DNA of 64,000 nucleotides from Hyperoplus lanceolatus (taxonomy: Eukaryota > Chordata > Actinopteri > Uranoscopiformes > Ammodytidae), in contig CM049414.1 of NCBI GenBank assembly GCA_026929865.2, positions 6,515,501-6,579,500 of the forward strand, given 5' to 3'. A program made the position numbers and the translations under genes. Of the stretch, positions 25,627 to 35,459 are shown piece by piece (the first letter of the stretch is position 1; each line of letters begins with the position of its first letter). The notes under the pieces were generated by a model that did not search any database, had not been told where the DNA came from, and saw only the letters and a program-made list of their open reading frames with translations.

Positions 25627-26034
25627 GGTTGCGTTCCGAATCGTATACTCTTTCTTTTTTCTATTCTACATACTACATCCGACGATAAAAAGAATCTAGT
25701 TAGGATGCAGTAGGCATACAATTGGGACATACTTTACTCTCTTATTTCATCATAACATTGCGCCTTGATCTTGCCTCTTGCTTCTATATCCGGCGCATCC
25801 CCGTTTGTTTTCATATGGAGGCTTCGTCGATGTGACGTCACTTCACGTGCACACTGGATTGTGGGTCAGAATCGCCCAAATAGGATGCAGTTTTCAACAC
25901 TAACAATCTTGGCTGCATGAAGTAGGACATCCGGGTACTTCTAACCATCCTAAATCTGGCCACAAGAATCGGGACATCCTAAATCTTTTTTCTACATAAT
26001 ATATAGTAGAAAATATGCGATTCGGAACGCAACC
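25627..26034. mobile_element. 408-bp MITE with 3-bp TSD, nested
   Basis: TIRs GGTTGCGTTCCGAATCG and CGATTCGGAACGCAACC are perfect inverse copies. The trinucleotide TCA flanks both sides (25624-25626, 26035-26037), consistent with a PIF/Harbinger-like element. No ORF. The end is also present in the partial copy at 21893, so this insertion predates the copying event. Confidence 0.8.
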
Positions 26035-26170
26035 TCAGAGCATGGGTCTGAGAGTCACACACGTAAGACTAGTGAAGGTCGCGCAGCTGAGCTAGGAAGT
26101 GCTAGGTTCCAGTTTCTGCTTCAAAATAAAAGTCAGAATTGACTTGACGTTTAGCCGTTTTGCCAGTTAA

Positions 26171-27093
26171 AGCCACTACGAGTAACATGGCATGTTGGCG
26201 TCCCCTTTGGACAAAAGCGGTAGTATTTTTACGACGCCCGCTGTCACAAAGCTGTTTTATAGCTCGTGCCAGGCGCGTGAGTGTGAACTGAGAAGGGAGC
26301 AATATAGTGCATGTCCGTGTGTTGAAAGCTTTCTTTATAGGTCCATGGTTGAAAGTGTGAGGACTTTTTTCGGCTCCGTGAGAGTGGTTTTGACACTGCA
26401 TGAACTAATGCCAGTCACTGCCACACGCACCTGATTGCAATGAGGAGCTGAAAGATTACGTGTCCGACTCCTCACAGAAAGCGAATGAACGATAGACGGC
26501 AGTTAGTATGGATCACGATGAGGTAATGTGTTTATGTTGTTGTAAATAATTACTATTTCAGATAATGGTTATCTGATGATGGTGAAGCAAAGCAAACTTT
26601 GTGTTAGTACCAACCGCTCATTCATTTAGGAGTAAACACTGCAGTCTAGTTTCGCTCTCGTGAAATTGTATACACGTTGCTTGGCAACGCCCTCGTACCC
26701 GTAGCCTATATCACTCTCGCTTTTAGCTTTTCTTCATTGCATTTTCTTTTTTTTCTTTGATGGTTCAGCCCCGTCATCAGCCATTACGACGACAAATAAC
26801 TGTATCAAACAAGGCTCCCGCTCCCCTTCCCTCACCTGGAGGGATAGGCTTCTCAATTCACGTTGCTGCGCCACACTGAAATCTGCGACCAATACGGATA
26901 TGTGACCATAGAGCTTGCACGAGCGAACCGAAAATCGGACTGGGTGTGCGACCAGACCAAAAGCAGGAATAAAAACTATTTAAAAACGTCTTTCTTTGTA
27001 CTGATGGTCTCGTTTGCTGTTAAAGGTAATTTATGATTATCAGAGGAAACATGAGGCTGTTTAAAAGATATTTAAATGTTACTCGTAGCCGCT
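26171..27093. mobile_element. 923-bp TTAA-flanked element, nested
   Basis: TIRs AGCCACTACGAGTAACAT and ATGTTACTCGTAGCCGCT, with TTAA immediately outside each (26167-26170, 27094-27097). TTAA duplication is characteristic of piggyBac and Kolobok elements. The uninterrupted sequence GCCAGTTAAATGA at 22035-22047 shows the empty site. No transposase ORF. Confidence 0.82.
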
Positions 27094-27351
27094 TTAAATG
27101 ATTTTAATGTAAAATTACGCTGTAGAACATGTTCTGTTTGAATTGACAGTAACTTAAATGCGAGCCATATTTATAGTTTGTGGTGTTTCAATTGTACTAG
27201 CATTACTAGTTGATTCAACAGCTTGTGAAAAAACCACAATGTTTCCTAGGCCATGACGAGCGTTAATCGCGCAATAAAAAAATTGACGCCATTAAAATGG
27301 GTTTGCGTTAACGCCGTTAATAACGCATTAAACTGACAGCACTAATATATA

Positions 27352-28928
27352 CAGGTCCTTCTCATATAATTAGCATATTGTGATCAAGTTGATTATTTTC
27401 CATAATGTAATGATAATAATTGAACTTTCATATATTTTAGATTCATTGCACACCAACTGAAATATTTCAGGTCTTTTGTTGTTTTAATACTGATGATTTT
27501 GGCATACAGCTCATGAAAACCCCAAATTCCTATCTCAAAATATTAGCATATCATGAAAAGGTACTCTAAACGAGCTCTTAACCTAATCATCTGAATCAAC
27601 TAATTAACTCTAAACACCTGCAAAAGATTCCTGAGGCTTTTAAAAACTCCCAGCCTGGTTCATTACTCAAAACCGCAATCATGGGTAAGACTGCCGTCCT
27701 GACTGCTGTCCAGAAGGCCATCATTGACACCCTCAAGCAAGAGGGTAAGACACAGAAAGAAATTTCTGAGCGAATAGGCTGTTCCCAGAGTGCTGTATCA
27801 AGGCACCTCAGTGGGAAGTCTGTAGGAAGGAAAAAGTGTGGCAGAAAACGCTGCACAACCAGAAGAAGTGACCGGACCCTGAGGAGGATTGTGGAGAAGG
27901 GCCGATTCCAGACCTTGGGGGACCTGCGGAAGCAGTGGACTGAGTCTGGAGTAGAAACATCCCGAGCCACCGTGCACAGGCGTGTGCAGGAAATGGGCTA
28001 CAGGTGCCGCATTCCCCAGGTCAAGCCACTTTTGAACCAGAAACAGCGGCAGAAGTGCCTGACCTGGGCAGCACTGGACTGTTGCTCAGTGGTCCAAAGT
28101 ACTTTTTTCGGATGAAAGCAAATTTTGCATGTCATTCCGAAATCAAGACTGGGTAGAAGGAAATGCCAAAATGCCTGAAGTCCTGTGTCAAGTACCCACA
28201 GTCAGTGATGGTCTGGGGTGCCATGTCAGCTGCTGGTGTTTGTCCACTGTGTTTTATCAAAGGCAGGGTCAATGCAGGTAGCTATCAGGAGATTTTGGAG
28301 CACTTCATGCTTCCATCTGCTGAAAAGCTTTATGGAGATGAAGATTTCATTTTTCAACAAGACCTGGCACCTGCTCACAGTGCCAAAACCACTGGTAAAT
28401 GGTTTACTGACCATGGTATTACTGTGCTCAATTGGCCTGCCAACTCTCCTGACCTGAACCCCAGAGAATCTGTGGGATATTGTGAAGAGGAAGTTGAGAG
28501 ACACCAGACCCAACACTGTGGATGAGCTTAAGGCCGCTATCGAAGCATCCTGGGCCTCCATAACACCTCAGCAGTTCCACAGGCTGATTGCCTCCATGCC
28601 ACGCCGCATTGAAGCAGTCATTTCTGCGAAAGGATTCCCGACCAAGTATTGAGTGCATAACTGAACATAATTATTTGAAGGTTGACTTTTTTGTATTAAA
28701 AACACTTTTCTTTTATTGGTCGGATGAAATATGCAATTTTTTTGAGATAGGGATTTTTGGTTTTTCTTTACTTTTTTGCCAAAATCATCAATATTAAAAC
28801 AATAAAAGGCTTGAACTACTTCAGTTGTGTGTAATGAATCTAAAATATATGAAAGTCTAATGTTTATCAGTACATTACAGAAAATATTGAACTTTATCAC
28901 AATATGCTAATTATATGAGAAGGACCTG
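27352..28928 (+). mobile_element. Tc1-like transposon, 1577 bp
   Basis: Bounded by TA (27350-27351, 28929-28930), with TIRs starting CAGGTCCTTCTCATATAATT. The TIRs are about 200 bp long and repeat an ATTAGCATAT motif near the outer and inner ends (27370 and 27540), the IR/DR arrangement of many fish Tc1 elements. It encodes a broken transposase on the plus strand. Length is normal for the family. Confidence 0.93.
27681..28652 (+). pseudogene. Tc1 transposase, frameshifted
   Basis: Starts MGKTAVLTAVQKAIIDTLKQ with a paired-like helix-turn-helix (KEISERIGCSQSAVSRHLSG) and GRKR-type hook, open to about 28080. The frame then slips before VLFSDESKF (first Asp of DDE). A second open part, 28163-28470, carries VMVWGAMSAAG, FQQDLAPAHS (second Asp; the usual N after D is L) and NSPDLNPRE. 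A further slip leads to LRDTRPNTVDELKAAIEASW and ends PTKY at about 28650. At least two frameshifts plus substitutions, so inactive. Full-length family members are about 340 aa. Confidence 0.9.
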
Positions 28929-28974
28929 TATATATTAAAAGAAAATAATTCGAAAGCATTCAAGAGACATTTAC

Positions 28975-31115
28975 TCTTTATGAAGTATGGTGCATCCTCT
29001 CACTCTGCTGCAAAGCATATTCCTAATGTCTTTGTAAAAGTCTGTTGTTCATCCGTTCCAGGGCTTTACCGTGGTTAAATAAGGATATTCACCAGCTAAT
29101 GGAAAAAAGAGATCTTGAACTTAAACAGTCATTGGTAACAAAAAATAATTCAGACACACTTATTTTCAAAGGTTTAAGAAATGAGGTAACAAAAGCAAAA
29201 ACCTCTTTCTTTATGCAACTAATGCAACTAATTGCTGACTCAAAAGGGAAAAGCACAGCACTCTTGACTAATCAGATATCAAATATGAAAAAATCTAATG
29301 TGGAATTGAATATAAAAACATTTTATAAGTTTTTCATTAAATCATTGAGGAACTGGCAACTTATTTCCGACAAATTGTGTTTGATGATATACAGAGAGAT
29401 TTCTTGACTTCTTTTCATATTAAAGAGGTAAACCAAAGAGATTTGTAAAGTTAGAATGCAGTTATGGCAATCTCAGGCTAAGGATTATTTTGGATTAGAT
29501 ACTTTAATTAGAAGTAAAGCATTTCCTGAGCAAGTCTGGTTCACCTGACCTGGTCTCTAATTATAGGCCAATTTCTATCTTACCTGCACTCTTGAGAAAA
29601 CTGTTGCTAAACAACTTTTTGATTACCTAGAAAATAAACACCTCCTGCACCCCAAACAATTTGGGTTCTGAGCAAGGTACTCAAGAGAGTTGTCAAACTG
29701 CTACCACACAGAAACTATAAAACAGTTGTTAGATGAGGGGAATGTTGTGGTCGCAGTATTCTTAGATTTAAAAAAAAAACTTTGATACTGTCAACCATGA
29801 AATTCTCCTAAATAAACTCAAAACTTTAAATTTCTTAGATGAGGTAATTGCTTGGTTCCATTAATATCTTAAACGTAGAGAGCAGTGGGTCAGATCCAAT
29901 TCTACCCTGTCAACTGTCCAGACTTCAATGGGAAAGGTTCGGACGACACCGTGGTATTTGTGTCTGCAAAAACTACTCAGATGGCAGCCAAAACTCTGTC
30001 AGAAGAGATGTCTGATGTATCCCAGTGGCTCAGAAAAAATAATTTGACTTTAAATTATAAAAAGACAGCGTCAATGTGCTTTTCAATTAAAAGAAAAGCC
30101 AATGAAAATTGCAGAGTAAAGATTGATGAGATAGAGATAGATCAAGTATATGAGTTCAAATTGTTAGGTGTTATTTTAGATTATCAGCTTAAATTTAACA
30201 AACATGTTAAGAATCTTTGCAAGACCGTCAAGACCAACTTAAATTGCTTTCGCCTAATAAGACAACATATACCTCTTAAGGCAGCTTAAGCTTGAAGGCC
30301 TACTTCACCGGTTTGAATATGAAGGTGTATTGAATTCTGAGATCCTATGTAGTATAAATGTGCGGAAAAAATTGAAATCGGTTCATCCTAGCCTGAGAAA
30401 AGGCAGAAAGAGTGTTTTTTTAACCCTATATTTCTCTTTCTCGTGACATCACAGAAAGAGAAATATAGGGTTAAAAAAAAACTTACTTTGTAAATATTAC
30501 TGTGATGTCTTTTACTGTAACATCACAGTAATATTCTCAGGCTAGGATGAACCGATTTTAATTTTTTTTGCACATTTATACTACATAGGATCTCAGAATT
30601 CAATACACCTTCATATTCAAACCGGTGAAGTAGGCCTTTAACAAGAACTTATGCATGCCATGATATTTTCCCATTTGTCATATTGTATAACCGTTAGGGG
30701 TCAAGCCAACCACACAACAATGACACCAATAAAATCTTTATACAAACAGGCACTTAAAATAATGGATAAGAAACCTGGTATGGCCTTATTGCCAAATTCT
30801 CAAAAAACACAATTTACTGGGTTTTGACAGCTTTGTAAACTTTTCATTTTTAAAACTAACTTTCAAATTTGTGAACAACCTTGTTCCAGAAAAACTCTGC
30901 CAATTGATAAATGAACAGAACAGTAGAATTAGAACTAGGGGTGCAACGAGCGGAAATTGTAGAAGAGCGAATCGCAAAACCACATTCGGACTATGTAGCA
31001 ATAGGCACTAAACTGTGGAATACATTACCATCAGAAATTAAAACATTGACAGAGCTCAAGGTTTTCAACACACAAGCAAAACAATGGTTAAAACAGAATA
31101 AACCCTGTGAACATT
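28975..31115 (+). mobile_element. Decayed LINE, interrupted by a MITE
   Basis: Non-LTR retrotransposon of the CR1/L2 superclade in many broken frames. Recognisable pieces: ALPWLNKDIHQLMEKRDLEL (29063-), RT palm start (LVSNYRPISILPAL at about 29550), VVVAVFLDLKK (about 29750), then a deletion that fuses this palm region to SDDTVVFVSAKTTQ (29940-), KKTASMCFS, YEFKLLGVILDYQLKFNKHV, and after the MITE the C-terminal stretch ending TKLWNTLPSEIK and KQNKPCEH at 31115. The segment with the PQGS motif is missing. A (CACACATA)n tract follows at 31118-31150. Much older than the LINE at 22-24.6 kb. Confidence 0.85.
30296..30637. mobile_element. 342-bp palindromic TTAA-type MITE inside LINE
   Basis: Long near-perfect inverted repeats, AGGCCTACTTCACCGGTTTG at the left and its complement at the right, extend over about 120 bp. 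Target repeats are TTGA at 30292-30295 and TTAA at 30638-30641, probably one decayed TTAA. The centre holds two further hairpins: AACCCTATATTTCTCTTTCT with its complement, and TATTACTGTGATG with its complement. LINE coding sequence resumes directly after it (LTRTYMHAMIFSHLSYC). Confidence 0.82.
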
Positions 31116-31117
31116 GA

Positions 31118-31150
31118 CACACACACATACACACACACATACACACACAC
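31118..31150. repeat. CA-rich microsatellite
   Basis: Repeated ACACACACAT units directly after the LINE C-terminus; may have grown from the LINE 3' tail. Confidence 0.85.
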
Positions 31151-31159
31151 TGAATACGT

Positions 31160-32690
31160 TTCAGGATAAATGATGTTGGCTGCAGCTAAATAATAGCCTA
31201 TTAGCAGGAGACAAACCGCATCTCTCCTTTAAAGAGGAGACTAGCTTGTGCACGACAGTGAACGTATCCATTTTAACACCAGGAATGTGATGCAAAGACA
31301 GCATTAATCTGGCAATTGTGAAGCGTAAGTAATAGCTGATCATCATTACAGTCCACTGAGTTATACTGTATTCATGAGCCAGATTTATCTCATCAACATC
31401 ACTGATTCAAAACAAAGTTAATCATACTCAAAGATTTACAATATGAGCCATACTATCTGTTCAGTGCCCACCTTAAATCGTAAACTTTAATTAAAACCTA
31501 AATTAGCAAGATTCCCCGACATGGAGGGATCTGGTGAAAAGATACCACATAAACGTATTTATATTCTGAATCACAAATACAAATTGATTGGAAAACAGTA
31601 ATCCTGCTGAAGGATGTCCTGATCAGCGTGCGTTAACGATACCTACAAAGTTTGATAATGACTTTTTGGAAAAAGTGGAACATTTAGTGTCAAGGACACC
31701 AGTTTAAGTGTTTTATTTCTCACTTTTTGAAGCATACTTGAAGAGTTGCTTTACTGTGATATCTATGTGCCTGCAAGTTATAAAACTATTACTAAATATT
31801 AGATTCATGAGAAACCCATGTCCATTTTCATTAACCCGATCAATTATCTCTATGATCCATTGGTAAGATGACTTCTGTCCTTTGAATAAAAAAAGACGTG
31901 AAATATTTGGGTGAAAAATACTAGAAGAAACATGATTACAGAACAGACAGGATTACTCCCAGGCTGCAAAGATTGATTAGTGCATTTTGCCATCCATCCA
32001 TATTCCTCCTTTTTATGTCAATACTTAGAAAATGTCCCTGTAATGAAATATGGCTTTACCGGCACAGTGAGCACAGAGAACTAGCTATTTAAACTTAGAA
32101 ATTTCAAGTTTGTCAAGTTTGAAGGCTTCAATAGTCCATACCTGTTTAGGTAATGCCCATGTTAAGTAGCAATGATGGATGCAGAATCAGGCAGTGTTGG
32201 ACTGCAAACTCTGGGTTCGGTTTATAAAGGATTTCCACTATGTGAAACAAACAAAAAAATATTGATTTACCCTTTTTAAGCCTGAGACTCACTGAGACTG
32301 TCTGAAACTCACTGGTCCATTGTGTACTAAATCATCAGCATGTTGTCCCTGCCACTGCGTTGTGTCAAACACAAGATGCTTATTTTAAGGTGGGAGTTAA
32401 ATATACTAGTTTGAAAGACTGTTGCCAAATCAGTGCCCACTCTTTGACATCAGTTCAAAGGTTGGAGGATTTTCTTCAAATTCGGCCTGGATGAGTAAAA
32501 AGTGACTGCAGGATATTGGTGACTGATATTAAAAGCAGAGTGATGATGATATATTTTTTTCCGTAGGTGTTTCCGTGTCCACGTGTATTGGCCCCTCTTC
32601 CATCCATGGAGTAATGAGAGCAGATGCCACTGTGGCAGTGCCCCATTGCTTCAGGATAGTGGTCCTGCTCTTGCCCTCAGGCACTGAATA
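31160..32690. other. Intergenic, nothing recognised
   Basis: AT-rich; only short ORFs, none resembling a known protein. Confidence 0.5.
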
Positions 32691-32693
32691 ATA

Positions 32694-34243
32694 CAGGTGA
32701 AACTTGAAAAATTAGAATATCGTGCAAAAGTTCATTTATTTCAGTAATTCAACTTTATAGGTGAAAATAATATCTTATACAGACTCATTACATGCAAAGT
32801 GAGATATGTGAAGCCTTTAACTTTTATAATTGTGATTATTATGGCTTACAGTTTATAAAAACCCCAAATTCAAAATCTCAGAAAATTAGAATATTACATA
32901 AAATCAATAAAAAAAGGGTTTTAAATACAGAATTGTCGGCCCTCTAGAAAGTATAATCATGCATATGTACTAAGTAATTGGTTTGGGCCCCTTTTGCATG
33001 AATTATTGCCTAAATGGATGGATGCTATCAGCCTGTGGCACTGCTGAGGTGTTATGGAAGCCCAGGTTGCTTTGATGTGGCCTTCAGCTCATCTGTATTG
33101 TTGGGTCTGGTGTGTATCATCTTCCTCTTGACAATAGTCCATAGTTTCTCTATGGAGTTCAGGTCAGGAGAGTTGTCTGGCCATTCATGCACAGTAATAC
33201 CATGGTCAGTCAACCAGTTACCAGTGGTTTATGGTACTTTGGGCAGGTGCTAAGTCTAGCTGGAAATGGAAATTGTCATCTCTATAAAGCTTGTCAACAG
33301 ACAGAAGCATGAAGTGCTCTAAAATCGTCTGGTAGATGGCTGTGGTGACTTTGGACTTGATAACACAGTGGACTAACAGCAGCAGATGACATGATACCTC
33401 AAATCATCAGTGATCCAAATAAAATGTTGCGTTTCATTTGGAAATCAAGGTTCCACAGTCTAGAGGAAGAGTGGAGGGGCACAAAATCCAAGGGGCTTGA
33501 AGACCACTGTCAAGTTTCAACAGTCAGTGTTGATCTGAGGCACCATGTCATCTGATGGTGTTGGTCCACTGTGTTATCAAGTCCAAAGTCACCACAGCTG
33601 TCTACCAGGAGATTTTAGAGCACTTAATGCTCCTGTCTGTTGACAAGCTTTATGGAGATGCTGAATTACTTTTTCCAGCAAGACTTGACACCTGTCCACA
33701 GTGCCAAAACCACAAGTAACTGGTTGACTGACCATGGTTTTACTGTGTTGATTGACCAGACAACTCTCCTGACCTGAACCCAATAGAGAAACTACGGACT
33801 ATTGTCAAGAGGAAGATGATACACACCGGACCCAACAATACAGACGAGCTGAAGGCGACTATCAAAGCAACCTGGGTTTCCATAACACCTCAGCAGTGTC
33901 ACAGACTGATAGCATCCATGGCACGCCGCATTTAGGCAATAATTCGTGCAAAAGGGGCCCAAACCAAGTACTTAGTACGTATGCATGATTATACTTTTCG
34001 ACATTTCTGTATTTAAAATCCTTTTTTTATTGATTTTATGTAATATTCTAATTTTCTGAGATTTTGAATTTGGGGTTTTCATAAGCTGTAAGCCATAATA
34101 ATCACAAGTATAACAAATAAAGGCTTGAAATATCTCACTTTGAATGTAATGAGTCTATATAATATATTAGTTTCACCATTTAGGTTGAATTACTGAAATA
34201 AATGAACTTTTGCACGATATTCAAATTTTTCGAGTTTCACCTG
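32694..34243. mobile_element. Fold-back Tc1 derivative (two 3' halves head to head)
   Basis: Bounded by TA (32692-32693, 34244-34245); ends CAGGTGAAACTTGAAAAATT and its inverse. The inverted repeat continues for some 720 bp on each side, through the transposase 3' half. 33010-33420 encodes the C-terminal half on the minus strand and 33530-33935 encodes the same half on the plus strand. The roughly 100-bp centre adds slightly more N-terminal plus-strand sequence (VSFGNQ and beyond). Both halves are degenerate: the plus copy keeps a FQQDLTPVHS-like motif only across frame slips. Normal Tc1 elements have a single transposase and 200-bp TIRs. Confidence 0.88.
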
Positions 34244-34245
34244 TA

Positions 34246-35370
34246 TATCCCTTCATTCCACTTGGATCTTTTTCTCCTTGTAGCCAGCTGATGCCTTACT
34301 TGGGTTTCTCATTCTTTGCTAGTGATTGCCCCCTCTGCTTAAAGCTTGTGCCAATTTCCTCAGCTATCTATTTGAATCCATTCCACCTTGTATCTCTAAA
34401 AAAGTTTTGTGATGTCAATGGGTCACAGGCTTGATGCAGTTATTGCAAGCGAAGGATTTTCAACAAAAATATTAAGTCTAATTTACTTTAATTTATTTTA
34501 AGTGTATCTGTTCCAATACTTTTGCTCACCTAAAAATGTGGTGTTCCTTTACAAATAATGCTATCTTCTCAGTTGTGTATCAGATCCAGATGTAAATGCT
34601 GAAATGTTGATCTATTGTCTTATATTCATATGTTGGTGACAAACCCAAATGTTTCCAGTCTACAGCAAAAATAAAGGAATTGGCCTCACTGTTCCAATAC
34701 CTTTGGAGGGGATTGTATACAATTCATTTTGTTCAGCAAAAAAAGTTCCTCCATTAAATGATCTCATTCTACAAGTCTTTGAGGGTGCAGGCTGGGAGCA
34801 ATATCAACTCCTTCAAAAGAGTTTGCTTTTACAGAATTATACGCACATAAACACATGATCATTACATCACTTGTACATTAAACAGTGCGAAAGGTGCAGA
34901 TACTCACAAAATGGGAATTCAACTATCACCATTTTGGTGCCTAGCATAGCTTATATTATAATGTTTATTTAAAAATAAAGAGAGGTTACTTTTCTAACAG
35001 AAATATGAAAATATCATTAAAGATACATTATATTATAATGCAAACTGATTAAACATAATACTACTAGAACTGTTGTTCCCAACAGAGTGCCTTTGAAAGT
35101 CAAACTTTGAGTGCATAGGTGTGACAAGTTGCCCTAAGGAGACTGGTTTGAAACTGCTACCTTGCAGATACATTGTTTATTAAGTGAAAAATCCAGAAAA
35201 AGATACAGAACAGACAAGTGGTAATGATGTATAATGGCCCTCTTCCAGGTAAATTAATCAGATTTTTGGAGCAAGCCAGAGCCTTGGGCTCTCTCTCCAA
35301 TCTACAAAGCTGGCGATCTTTTCTTGTATTGAGGCTCTCAGAAAATTATTATTTCTTATATTGTGGCTAT
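34246..35370. other. Intergenic, nothing recognised
   Basis: No ORF with resemblance to a protein. 34440-34700 contains AT-rich sequence with AATAAAGG (34668) that may be a further decayed Tc1-like or LINE tail, but I could not define it. Confidence 0.4.
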
Positions 35371-35374
35371 TCAG

Positions 35375-35459
35375 ACAATAGTTTAAATACACTTGAAAAA
35401 GAGATTTTAATCTCAATGAATTTTACCTGGTTAAATAAAGGATATTGATTGATTGATTG
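35375..35459 (+). repeat. L2-type LINE 3' tail
   Basis: CTTGAAAAAGAGATTTTAAT, then CCTGGTTAAATAAAGGATAT and tandem GATT units (ATTGATTGATTGATTGA). This is the form of the common fish L2 3' end. No coding part is left. Confidence 0.65.

Larger units (their letters stand above)
25234..27343. mobile_element. hAT-like non-autonomous element, host of two nested MITEs
   Basis: Ends AGTGCTGTCAAACGATTAAA and the inverse ACTGACAGCACT; near-perfect 8-bp repeats flank it (aatatatt at 25226-25233, aatatata at 27344-27351). Subterminal repeats of GATTAATCGCATT and GCGTTAACGCCGTTAATAAC are typical of this widespread fish family. It has no transposase ORF. Two elements lie inside it (25627-26034 and 26171-27093), so the original element was only about 770 bp. 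A 35-bp-arm hairpin lies at 25392-25471. Confidence 0.8.
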
